From: Candidatus Woesebacteria bacterium RIFCSPHIGHO2_01_FULL_39_23
GTDB lineage: Bacteria > Patescibacteriota > Microgenomatia > UBA8517
DNA: 45,593 nucleotides
NCBI GenBank assembly: GCA_001792305.1
Contig: MGGH01000022.1
Coordinates: forward strand, 15,916-61,508
Reading direction: 5' to 3'
A model generated the notes under the pieces. That model ran no database searches. It had not been told where the DNA came from and saw nothing but the letters and a program-made list of their open reading frames with translations. A program made the position numbers and the translations under genes. Shown piece after piece: positions 30,142-38,525 of this stretch; position 1 is the first letter of the stretch; the number at the start of each line of letters is the position of its first letter.

Positions 30142-30840
30142 ATGAAAATTACCGTTGTAATAGCCGCGTTTAATGAAGAAAAAAGGTTGGGGGCCATTTT
30201 AGGCGACCTAAAGGCCGAAAAGGCCATAAAAGAAGTTATTGTTGTAGACGACGGATCAAAAGACGAAACTTCCAAAGTTTCAAAAAGATATAAAGCCAGG
30301 CTGATAAGAGTCAAAAATAATACCGGTAAAGGAAACGCCATGAAACTAGGCGCAACAATGGCCTTTGATTCAGGAGCTAATGCTGTGATTTTTATGGACG
30401 GCGACGGCCAACACAAAACCCGTGACCTTCATTATTTTGTCGATGCGCTGACAATTGGAGGGTTTGATGTGGTTTTTGGCTCCAGAAATTTGAGTCTTGG
30501 AGTACCACTCTTCAGATACTTAGGAAATAAATTCGCATCGGTACTTATAAACTTACTTTTTGGTATTTACGTTTCAGACTTAATTTGCGGCTTCCGAGCC
30601 ATCAATAAACGGGGGTTCAATAAATTAAACTGGGAATCGAAGGGTTACGGTGTCGAGACTGAAATGGTAATTTTGACTGGTATCAGAAAATTAAAACATT
30701 GTGAAGTCCCGGTGGAAGTCGCTTATTACGACTCCTTCAAAGGTGTTACTTTCTTTGACGCGTTGGTTATTTTAAAAGACGTATTAAAATGGAAACTGTT
30801 TGGGTGGAAAAACTTTGCTAGAAACCATATTAAACCCTAA
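30142..30840 (+). CDS. Family 2 glycosyltransferase (polyprenyl-phosphate sugar synthase-like)
   Basis: VVIAAFNEEKRLGAIL...VVDDGSKDET...FMDGDGQHKTRD. Confidence 0.92.
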   Translation: MKITVVIAAFNEEKRLGAILGDLKAEKAIKEVIVVDDGSKDETSKVSKRYKARLIRVKNNTGKGNAMKLGATMAFDSGANAVIFMDGDGQHKTRDLHYFVDALTIGGFDVVFGSRNLSLGVPLFRYLGNKFASVLINLLFGIYVSDLICGFRAINKRGFNKLNWESKGYGVETEMVILTGIRKLKHCEVPVEVAYYDSFKGVTFFDALVILKDVLKWKLFGWKNFARNHIKP

Positions 30841-30858
30841 CTAAATTTCTACATATAA

Positions 30859-32148
30859 TTGACTACAATGATAAAAGTTAGCTTAGCCAGGTTGAAGTTA
30901 TTCACGATAAAGCGCCCGGTAAAACACCCATTTGTACACCAAAATAAGTCTGTTAACAAACGCTTTGTAAAACCTTCGCTTATTTGGTATTATCCACACC
31001 TTAAATTATGGCAGGGAGGAACCAGATATATTGCCGATCTAAGCGCTAAGTTAAAAGATAAATATAAAATTAATATAGTTACCTCTTCCACAAACCAGCA
31101 ATTAACAAAATATTTTCAAGATAAAGGAGTGTTTATTATAAATCTAAACATACCATCTACTAACAGCCCATTTTTTTGGATACTTTCCCCACTATGGATT
31201 GTAATTGCTATTATTAAAACCCTCTCAATCAAAGCGGATATTTATGTTGCCACTCTTTTCCCCTCAACAGTAATAATGGCATTTTGTTCATTAATTAAAG
31301 ACTTGCCTTTAATACACTTTTGTTATGAGCCGGTTCCCTGGATCCATAACAACAATTACATTTCACAACATAAACTCATTAACAGGTTTATATTTACCGT
31401 TATTTCAATTTGTTTTAAAAAGATTGATGTCTGGTCTACAAGAAAAGCAAAGGTTACAATTACATTAGATGAGTACAAATCTAAACTGATAAAAGATGTT
31501 TACCAAGTTAACCCGAAAGTAATTTCAGTTGGCATAGATTCTAGACATTTCAGACCGATCAATAATAAAAATAATATATATTTTAACCGCTATAAGGATA
31601 AAATGATTATACTTCACAGCACAGACTATACCCCCATAAAAAGGACTAATGAAGTACTTAGAATATTTTCCATTGTAAAAAAGGTTGTAAATGATTCTCA
31701 CCTTTTAATTACTTCAACAAGAACAGGAGTGCGAGAAGAAAAAGAATTAATAACATTATCAAGGTCGCTTGGCATAGATTCATCTACAGAGTTCCTGGGA
31801 ACTATCGAATATAATAAATTACCACATATTTATAATATTGCTAAGTGCTATCTGTCTCTATCCACCGAGCCAATGACCGCAACCAATCTGCCAGTAAAAG
31901 AGGCACTCATGTGCGGTACTTTCGCTGTTAGAACTAAAACTGGAACCGATGATGTTATAAACAACAAAACAGGTTATATTGTTGATCCCAATAACCAGAC
32001 CGATCTTGTGCGTAAAATATCACTACTTCTTAACAGGCCAGATAGATCAATTAAGGAAAAAATAAAGATCAGAAACACAATAATAAATAAATACAGATGG
32101 ATAAATGTCGCGCAAAGATTTGAGAGGCACATAAAGCCTTATCTTTAA
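30859..32148 (+). CDS. GT4-like glycosyltransferase
   Basis: WQGGTRYIADLSAKL...EFLGTIEYNKLPHIYNIAKCYLSLSTEPMTATNLPVKEALMCGTFAV. Confidence 0.85.
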   Translation: MTTMIKVSLARLKLFTIKRPVKHPFVHQNKSVNKRFVKPSLIWYYPHLKLWQGGTRYIADLSAKLKDKYKINIVTSSTNQQLTKYFQDKGVFIINLNIPSTNSPFFWILSPLWIVIAIIKTLSIKADIYVATLFPSTVIMAFCSLIKDLPLIHFCYEPVPWIHNNNYISQHKLINRFIFTVISICFKKIDVWSTRKAKVTITLDEYKSKLIKDVYQVNPKVISVGIDSRHFRPINNKNNIYFNRYKDKMIILHSTDYTPIKRTNEVLRIFSIVKKVVNDSHLLITSTRTGVREEKELITLSRSLGIDSSTEFLGTIEYNKLPHIYNIAKCYLSLSTEPMTATNLPVKEALMCGTFAVRTKTGTDDVINNKTGYIVDPNNQTDLVRKISLLLNRPDRSIKEKIKIRNTIINKYRWINVAQRFERHIKPYL

Positions 32149-32949
32149 ATGAAACACACCTTTGTAATTTTAGCGTATAAAAAATCTCCGTATATAGAAG
32201 AATGTATTAAATCAATCACAAGTCAATCAGTGAAAAGCAACTGTATTATTTCAACATCTACACCCTCCAAGTTTTTATTAGAAATCGCACATAAATACAA
32301 AATAAGAATAAAAGTCAATAAAGAGTCGAACGGAATAGCGGATGATTGGACGTTTGGCTACAACGTAGCTAAAACTGATTACGTCACACTAGCCCACCAA
32401 GACGATATTTACTTACCTCGATATCTGGAAGAGTGTTTAACTTCTGCGCAAAAATATCCAGAAAATCTTATTGTCTTTACAGATTATACTGAAATCCGCA
32501 AGGAAGAAATTAAAAACAACCTCAATTTGCTAGTAAAAAGAATTATGCTGCGACTACTGATGCTTGGAAAAAGTTCTATCAATTCTAGTTTTACTAAAAA
32601 GGTGCTCATATCTTTCGGTAGTCCGATTTGTTGCCCAAGCGTAATGTATCATAAAAACAAAATTGGTAAGCTTAAATTTGGCAACTCGTTTCAAATAAAT
32701 ATGGATTGGAAAGCATGGTACGATTTCACTTACAAAACTGGTGACTTTGTATATATTAGTAAAGCTTTAGTAAAACACAGAATCCACAAAAAATCCCAAA
32801 CCTTCTCCGGGATCCTGGTTGACAAAAGACAACAGGAAGATTTACGGATGTTTTCTAAGTTATGGCCTAAACCAATCGCAAGGATTATATATAATATTTA
32901 TAAACTCAGCTACAAATCAAACACTAATTCATCTCCTGGAAAAAATTGA
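32149..32949 (+). CDS. Family 2 glycosyltransferase
   Basis: FVILAYKKSPYIEECIKSITSQS...YVTLAHQDDIYLPRYLEECL. Confidence 0.88.
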   Translation: MKHTFVILAYKKSPYIEECIKSITSQSVKSNCIISTSTPSKFLLEIAHKYKIRIKVNKESNGIADDWTFGYNVAKTDYVTLAHQDDIYLPRYLEECLTSAQKYPENLIVFTDYTEIRKEEIKNNLNLLVKRIMLRLLMLGKSSINSSFTKKVLISFGSPICCPSVMYHKNKIGKLKFGNSFQINMDWKAWYDFTYKTGDFVYISKALVKHRIHKKSQTFSGILVDKRQQEDLRMFSKLWPKPIARIIYNIYKLSYKSNTNSSPGKN

Positions 32950-35325
32950 GAATGACCCGAAAGCCACGATATAACTTATTACTCCAAGCCAGTAAGCCGT
33001 ACTTATTCCCACCCCAATCGCGACAATAATCGCCAAGACCGACCCCATTACCGAAAATGCTCCATTGATCGACCACAACCATGGTTGGGAATTTTTAAAC
33101 TTACCCTCTGAAGCTCTCATCCCAACTCCAAACGGCATGCCCATGAAAAACCCTAATGACATAATGCTAATTAACGAAAATAGTATCTTCACAGTTTGAC
33201 TTTCGTTTCCTAACGATCTAATTCCGCCTGGTATCACCCAGCCCGAGACCACTAAAGCCGTCAACACTGCCAATAAAACAATCAAACTTCTTCTTTTAAC
33301 CATTTTCCCGACAAAAAACGCCTGAAAATAACTACCCAGACCCCCTGAAAGGAGTAACCCAAAAAGCACAACCGCCAAACTTAAAGTAGGTGTCCCAAGA
33401 AAAATCATGAGTCTTTGCATCTGAGATATTTCGACTAACATGTAGCCTAAACCTATCCCGGCAAAATAAATTGAAACATTCGTTGGCCCAAGGCTTAACC
33501 TTTTTCTCCCCATGACTGATGGCACTAATACAAATAGTCCACATAAAATGCTGACTAGTACAAATAACCGAACTAATAATTTGCTGGAATCCCCCAAAGC
33601 CGTACTCATCCGTGTTGCGTAATCACCACCCAAATTTAATTTCATCAGCTGGAAGAAAAACGGGTTGTCATCTGTCGGAGCTTTGATGTTTTCCTTAAAC
33701 TGATTATAAAAATCGTCACCCGTGGACTTATCCAACAGTTTATCGTACATTGCACTTGTACTCTCGTTTGGCGCATATAACATACCAAAACCTAAATCAT
33801 TACTTACTTTTTGAATTTTTTTGATGTCCGTGTCTGAAAATCCGTCCTTGCTGACAAGTAGTGTCGCCACACCATCGGGATCGAGATTGGAATACTTAGT
33901 GACTTTTTGCCATACCACAATCACGTTATTTTTCGGCTTGTCTACCCCAATTTCACTCAAGCCCGTTTTTGCCAAATCTACCAGTCGATAAACTTCAACA
34001 GGGAAGTCGTTGTAATACCACCTTGAGACCGTCAAAACACCAAGTGGCTTCAGGTGCTCCAAAAATAACTTCCACGCTTGGGTTGTATAAAGCCCATTCT
34101 CGGTGAGTGAATATGCACCAGTGGACGTTGCCGCCCAAGTATCAATCAAAGATAGTTGTATCAGGTCATACTTTCTATCGGACTCTGCTACAAAATTTCT
34201 CCCGTCACCAACAACCATTTCGACTTTAGGATTTTTATCCAAGTGCCCTGTAAAATTACCAAAAACAGTATTTACGGCATGAAAAATTTTTTCATTAATG
34301 TCCACTCCGACTATTTTCTTTTGGTCAAAAACGAGCCCTGTAAGAACATCTCTCCCCCCTCCCATCCCTATCACCAGAACTTCCGCATCGGTCTTTAAAT
34401 AGTGAGCAACGCTTGTAATGTCATATTTTAAAAAATCCAGTTTACTTAAATCCCCGTCAAATTTTGTCAGTGCTGTTCCAGCACCAGAGTCGATTAAAAG
34501 ATTTAGTTGATTCACTAAACTACCAGAGTATTTATCGCTTAGCCCCCAACCCAGTGGTTTTTCTAATCTATCCTTGTTACCCACTACCGTTATCCTTGAG
34601 TATGAATTCCACCCCTCCCATACCGGTTTTGGAGTAAGTCTGCCTTTGCTTATTCTTATCTGTACCAAAGGTTCTCCCTTCAGATTTGAAATAGCCGAAA
34701 CTAACGACAAAATAGTAAAAACTGCGATAAGCAAAATGTTTATTTTAACCAAATTACTCCCTGTCTTAACTCCAACGAAAGCCAGGGCACCAAAGCACGA
34801 TATTGCCGCCACCAACCAGCTTGCGGCCACTCCGTCTAAAAAGTTCATTACAAAAAGCAATAATAAGCACCCCAGAGCCGCCCCGCCTAGATCAGCAGCA
34901 TACATTTTCCCGGGGTCGCGACCCAACTTGGTCAATGCAAGCGTTATTACCATGCCACCAAATACAAACGGAATCGAGGAAAATAAAAAGGCGATAAAAA
35001 TACTGATTGGTGCTAAAGCATAAAGAGTGATTCCTAAACTTGAACTCAATGAGAAAAATAATGATCCCAAGACTGCGGATTGTCTTATCTGACTCTGGTT
35101 AAAACTGCTCATCTTCTTAAATACCAGTACGGCACCGGCAGACAACCCAAACATAGCTAGGCTAACAGCCATAAAGGCAAAGTGGTACATCATGGTTACG
35201 CTAAATATCCGAGTCAAAAGAATTTCATACATCAGCATAGCCATAGACATGAAGAAAATCCCTATACCATCTGTTTTAATTAAATTGTTTTTACCACCAA
35301 AAACTTTTGTATGATTTAAAGCCAT
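32929..35325 (-). CDS. Polytopic membrane protein with spermidine synthase-like domain
   Basis: TM bundle, then VLVIGMGGGRDVLTGLVFDQKKIVGVDINEKIFHAVNTVFG...VVGDGRNFV, then a second TM bundle. Confidence 0.88.
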   Translation of the reverse strand: MALNHTKVFGGKNNLIKTDGIGIFFMSMAMLMYEILLTRIFSVTMMYHFAFMAVSLAMFGLSAGAVLVFKKMSSFNQSQIRQSAVLGSLFFSLSSSLGITLYALAPISIFIAFLFSSIPFVFGGMVITLALTKLGRDPGKMYAADLGGAALGCLLLLFVMNFLDGVAASWLVAAISCFGALAFVGVKTGSNLVKINILLIAVFTILSLVSAISNLKGEPLVQIRISKGRLTPKPVWEGWNSYSRITVVGNKDRLEKPLGWGLSDKYSGSLVNQLNLLIDSGAGTALTKFDGDLSKLDFLKYDITSVAHYLKTDAEVLVIGMGGGRDVLTGLVFDQKKIVGVDINEKIFHAVNTVFGNFTGHLDKNPKVEMVVGDGRNFVAESDRKYDLIQLSLIDTWAATSTGAYSLTENGLYTTQAWKLFLEHLKPLGVLTVSRWYYNDFPVEVYRLVDLAKTGLSEIGVDKPKNNVIVVWQKVTKYSNLDPDGVATLLVSKDGFSDTDIKKIQKVSNDLGFGMLYAPNESTSAMYDKLLDKSTGDDFYNQFKENIKAPTDDNPFFFQLMKLNLGGDYATRMSTALGDSSKLLVRLFVLVSILCGLFVLVPSVMGRKRLSLGPTNVSIYFAGIGLGYMLVEISQMQRLMIFLGTPTLSLAVVLFGLLLSGGLGSYFQAFFVGKMVKRRSLIVLLAVLTALVVSGWVIPGGIRSLGNESQTVKILFSLISIMSLGFFMGMPFGVGMRASEGKFKNSQPWLWSINGAFSVMGSVLAIIVAIGVGISTAYWLGVISYIVAFGSFSIFSRR

Positions 35326-35415
35326 CTATTCGTTAAAAGAAATCATAAACCATTAGTGCTGGTATTTCTTTGGTAAAAGTCTTCAAAAGAAAGAATGTTG
35401 TATGTTGTCAAGTTT

Positions 35416-35441
35416 GCGGAGGGTACAGGGGTCGAACCTGC
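35416..35441 (-). pseudogene. tRNA-Ser 3' fragment (T-arm plus acceptor 3' strand)
   Basis: Minus strand GCAGG-TTCGACC-CCTGT-ACCCTCC-G; 24 of 26 nt match the 3' end of tRNA-Ser(CGA). Confidence 0.85.
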
Positions 35442-35443
35442 TA

Positions 35444-35824
35444 TTAATTATTATTGACAGTATTAGGTTTAAGTACAACTTTTATTAAATCTTTATCGAA
35501 AGGCCTAATCGCCCTTCTATTAAATAGGCATTTTGTAAAAAGATACTCCTCGCCAGATTCTTTATAAACATAAAGCCAATCATAAGCATCGTGTTGTGTT
35601 TTTTTAACAACATAACCCATTGAATTTGAGTGAACACGTCTTAGATCTACATCTTTTTTACTAGAATATTTAATTTGCACTCTTTTTAAACCACTCCCTG
35701 AATCTATTACTAAATCGTAATGCGCAGACTCCGTTAGTGGGATTGAAACATCGTATCCATACTTAGTAAAAGTCGATATTGCCTGTGAAACAGCCATATC
35801 CCCCTTTCTTTGAGTTGTTCTCAC
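35444..35824 (-). CDS. PD-(D/E)XK endonuclease, group I intron-associated (I-Ssp6803I-like) family
   Basis: KGDMAVSQAISTFTKYGYDVSIPLTESAHYDLVIDSGSGLKRVQIKYSSKK. Confidence 0.75.
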   Translation of the reverse strand: MRTTQRKGDMAVSQAISTFTKYGYDVSIPLTESAHYDLVIDSGSGLKRVQIKYSSKKDVDLRRVHSNSMGYVVKKTQHDAYDWLYVYKESGEEYLFTKCLFNRRAIRPFDKDLIKVVLKPNTVNNN

Positions 35825-35871
35825 AAATTAATAATACTGGTATTGTATACCAATGTAAAGCCTCAAAAAGG

Positions 35872-35960
35872 CGGAGACGAGAGGATTCGAACCTCTGGTA
35901 ACCCTTGTAGGCTACACCGATTTTCAAGATCGGCCCGATCATCCGCTCCGGCACGTCTCC
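35872..35960 (-). tRNA. tRNA-Ser(TGA)
   Basis: GGAGACG/CGTCTCC acceptor, CCGAT-CTTGAAA-ATCGG anticodon arm, long variable arm. Confidence 0.95.
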
Positions 35961-35963
35961 GTG

Positions 35964-36049
35964 CGGTAGGGACAGGATTCGAACCTGCGCGTCCCTTTCG
36001 GGACAAAGGTTTAGCAAACCTTCGCCTTAGACCACTCGGCCACCCTACC
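35964..36049 (-). tRNA. tRNA-Ser(GCT)
   Basis: GGTAGGG/CCCTACC acceptor, AAGGT-TTGCTAA-ACCTT anticodon arm, long variable arm. Confidence 0.95.
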
Positions 36050-36113
36050 AAGTCGCTTGATTATACCAATATGAGAGTTGAAATTAAACAAAAAAGTGTA
36101 TAATGAATTTAAG

Positions 36114-36665
36114 ATGGCACAAAAAGAAAAACTTCAAAAAAAAGCTGCTACTCTTAAAAAACCTCAGCCAGAAGAGAACGAGCCGTTGGTCAAACAAGAA
36201 AAGATTTTGTTTACCTGGGCTGCACCCTCGAGGCCGTTTAAACGAAGAAATAAAGATTTTTATGCGACAGTAATCGCAATCGCAGCAATAGTTGGGCTTA
36301 TTGTTTTTTTGATTGACGGCTGGCTTCCTGTAATCCTTATTATTTCACTTGTTTTTCTTTTCTATGTAATGTCTTCAGTGGAACCGGAGGCTGTTAAGCA
36401 CGGTATTACGACCTGGGGTGTTAGGGTCGGAGGCGACCTGGTAGACTGGTTCAATCTGGGACGATTCTGGTTTTCAAGAAGATTTGACAACGACCTACTT
36501 ATTATTGAAGCAAATGCAATTGGCGGCAGAATTGAGCTTGTAATTAACCCAAAGGAAAAGACTAAAATAGAAAAGGTTCTCTCAAGATACCTAATTCATG
36601 AAGAGATACCACCATCCTCTTTAGACAAAGCCTCAAACTGGTTCTCTAAAAAACTCCCACAGTAA
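36114..36665 (+). CDS. Hypothetical two-TM protein
   Basis: MAQKEKLQKKAATLKK...; TM hairpin; ATG 36114 preferred; TATAAT 9 nt upstream. Confidence 0.75.
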   Translation: MAQKEKLQKKAATLKKPQPEENEPLVKQEKILFTWAAPSRPFKRRNKDFYATVIAIAAIVGLIVFLIDGWLPVILIISLVFLFYVMSSVEPEAVKHGITTWGVRVGGDLVDWFNLGRFWFSRRFDNDLLIIEANAIGGRIELVINPKEKTKIEKVLSRYLIHEEIPPSSLDKASNWFSKKLPQ

Positions 36666-36713
36666 CCCAAGATTTTTAGATTAAATTCTGGTAAAATAGC
36701 CGTGTAAGTAAAT

Positions 36714-36786
36714 GCGTTCGTAGCTCAACGGACAGAGCGTCACGTTGCGGACGTGAAGGTTGTGAGTTCGATTCTCACCGGACGCA
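36714..36786 (+). tRNA. tRNA-Arg(GCG)
   Basis: GCGTTCG/CGGACGC acceptor, TCACG-TTGCGGA-CGTGA anticodon arm, T-arm GTGAG-TTCGATT-CTCAC. Confidence 0.92.
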
Positions 36787-36792
36787 CAGTAA

Positions 36793-36877
36793 GGAGGGTT
36801 GGCAGAGAGGACAATTGCGCGGGTTTCGAAAACCCGAGGGAGCAATCCCTACACAGGTTCGAATCCTGTACCCTCCG
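36793..36877 (+). tRNA. tRNA-Ser(CGA)
   Basis: GGAGGGT/ACCCTCC acceptor, CGGGT-TTCGAAA-ACCCG anticodon arm, long variable arm. Confidence 0.95.
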
Positions 36878-36881
36878 CCCA

Positions 36882-36908
36882 GTGCCCATAGTTTAATGGA
36901 GAAAACAA
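36882..36908 (+). pseudogene. tRNA 5' fragment (acceptor 5' strand plus complete D-arm)
   Basis: GTGCCCA-TA-GTTT-AATGGAGA-AAAC with U8, A14, G18G19, A21 consensus; no TGGGCAC partner downstream. Confidence 0.75.
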
Positions 36909-37355
36909 ATGATTAAAAAAGAATTACTTATATCAGGATCTTGTATCTACAAAAATTATGCAGGTAAAACCTTTTGGTTTATAGTTAAAAACGACGAAGA
37001 CAGCGGTTGGGAGCTACCCAAAGCTAGTGTTAGGCGCGGCGAGTCCTCCGTACGTACAGCCATCAGGGTCGCAGCCGAGCGGGGAGGTATGAAAGTGAAA
37101 GTAATTGAGGAGGCGGGAAGAGTAACGGGGGCTGTAGTTGTTTCGGGTAAACCGATTAGCCAGAAAACAATCTTTTATCTCATGGCACTTAAAGGGTTAG
37201 AAGGTGAAGCAATAGGCTATAGCAGTGAAACCTGGCTAGACTACACAAAAGTTGTCAAAAAACTGCATCTAAAAAGAGACAAAAGCATTCTCAAGTCTGC
37301 AAATAAATTACTAAAACATATTGCAAAATCAAAAACCAAGAAAAAAGATTTTTAA
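36909..37355 (+). CDS. Nudix-like protein with degenerate Nudix box
   Basis: FWFIVKNDEDSGWELPKASVRRGESSVRTAIRVAAERGG. Confidence 0.75.
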   Translation: MIKKELLISGSCIYKNYAGKTFWFIVKNDEDSGWELPKASVRRGESSVRTAIRVAAERGGMKVKVIEEAGRVTGAVVVSGKPISQKTIFYLMALKGLEGEAIGYSSETWLDYTKVVKKLHLKRDKSILKSANKLLKHIAKSKTKKKDF

Positions 37356-37442
37356 GGTGAGGTGCCGGAGTGGCCGAACGGGTTCGCTTGGAGAGCGAAT
37401 GTAGCCGCAAGGTTACCGTGGGTTCGAATCCCACCCTCACCG
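37356..37442 (+). tRNA. tRNA-Ser(GGA)
   Basis: GGTGAGG/CCTCACC acceptor, TTCGC-TTGGAGA-GCGAA anticodon arm, long variable arm; followed by CCA. Confidence 0.95.
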
Positions 37443-37447
37443 CCAAT

Positions 37448-38296
37448 ATGAATCAAAAAGGATTTATAAACATTTTATTGATTGTAGTTATCGCTGTGCT
37501 TGCTGGTGCTGGTGTCTTTCTTATTGCAACTCGGCAAACTACACCATCTACACCAATCCCAACCCCAAGTGCTACCCCCATCCCCACACCTTCACCAACT
37601 CTTACACCAACACCCACTCCTGTACCAAACGGCGAAAAGATAATTAGGAAAGTGGGCGAAAAGGAAATTTCCTTCTTGATACAAAAAATTAATCCAGATA
37701 ACGTTGAAGGCCTTTGGTTTGAAGTATATCCGATTGAAAGGCCAAATGATCCTGGCACTCCGAAAACTTTATATGTCGGCGATGATATAGGGTATGCCTG
37801 CGAGGGCGTATCAGAAAAACTTATAAGCATCAATTTTGCTGCTCAGACAATAACTTTTAACAAAGTTGTTGGGCAACCGCCTTATGATGGTGGATGTCCA
37901 ATTTGTCTTGCCGGTAACTCGCTCATTGACACGCCGTCTGGGTTAATTCCGGTAAAAGACTTACAAGTTGGCATGTTGATTTGGACAACCGATAAGGCTG
38001 GTTATCGTATTTCTGGAATTGTTACCAAAACCTCAAAAGTACCTGTACCGCCAACCCATCAAATGGTTCATTTGGTTCTTAAAGACGGCCGAGAATTGTT
38101 CGTTTCCCCCAAACATCCAACCGTTGATGGACGCGCTGTTGGAGAACTCGCACCAAGCGATGTATACAATGGCGTTTCTGTTGTAAGCACCGAGCGCGTT
38201 CCTTACGATGAAAAAGCAACATACGATATACTGCCGTCTGGCGATACTGGATTCTATTGGGCCAACGGTATTCTTATGGGTAGTACGCTTCGCTAG
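37448..38296 (+). CDS. Membrane-anchored protein with PT linker and C-terminal Hint (hedgehog/intein) domain
   Basis: N-terminal [55 protein letters not shown]...VLKDGRELFVSPKHPT...YWANGILMGSTLR; ATG 37448 used because the track start lies in the tRNA. Confidence 0.85.
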   Translation: MNQKGFINILLIVVIAVLAGAGVFLIATRQTTPSTPIPTPSATPIPTPSPTLTPTPTPVPNGEKIIRKVGEKEISFLIQKINPDNVEGLWFEVYPIERPNDPGTPKTLYVGDDIGYACEGVSEKLISINFAAQTITFNKVVGQPPYDGGCPICLAGNSLIDTPSGLIPVKDLQVGMLIWTTDKAGYRISGIVTKTSKVPVPPTHQMVHLVLKDGRELFVSPKHPTVDGRAVGELAPSDVYNGVSVVSTERVPYDEKATYDILPSGDTGFYWANGILMGSTLR

Positions 38297-38525
38297 AAGC
38301 CGCCAAAGAAAAACTTAAAACGTCCAATCCGAAAGGGTCGCTTCTCCGCCAGAGACGGACAGGTGCGGCGGACGGGGAGTATGGGGGGAATTCTGCCCGC
38401 CCTACAAATTTTTGGGCGAAATCTGTTCGAATTTTTTCGAACGCACACCGCGGCAAAATAAGAATGGGACAGGAGATAAGGAAACCTTAAGAATTGTCAA
38501 GACAGGGGAACGGACAGGTCAGGTT

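Noticed and set aside
35384-35441. Complete group I intron at the endonuclease locus
   Set aside because: Only 2 nt separate the ORF stop from tRNA sequence and no 5' exon is visible; a full intron core could not be recognised by eye.
35863-36103. Short ORFs across the tRNA-Ser(TGA)/tRNA-Ser(GCT) pair on both strands
   Set aside because: They are translations of tRNA genes, not proteins.
37370-37447. N-terminal extension MAERVRLESECSRKVTVGSNPTLTAN of the Hint protein
   Set aside because: This is the translation of tRNA-Ser(GGA); the true start is most likely ATG 37448.
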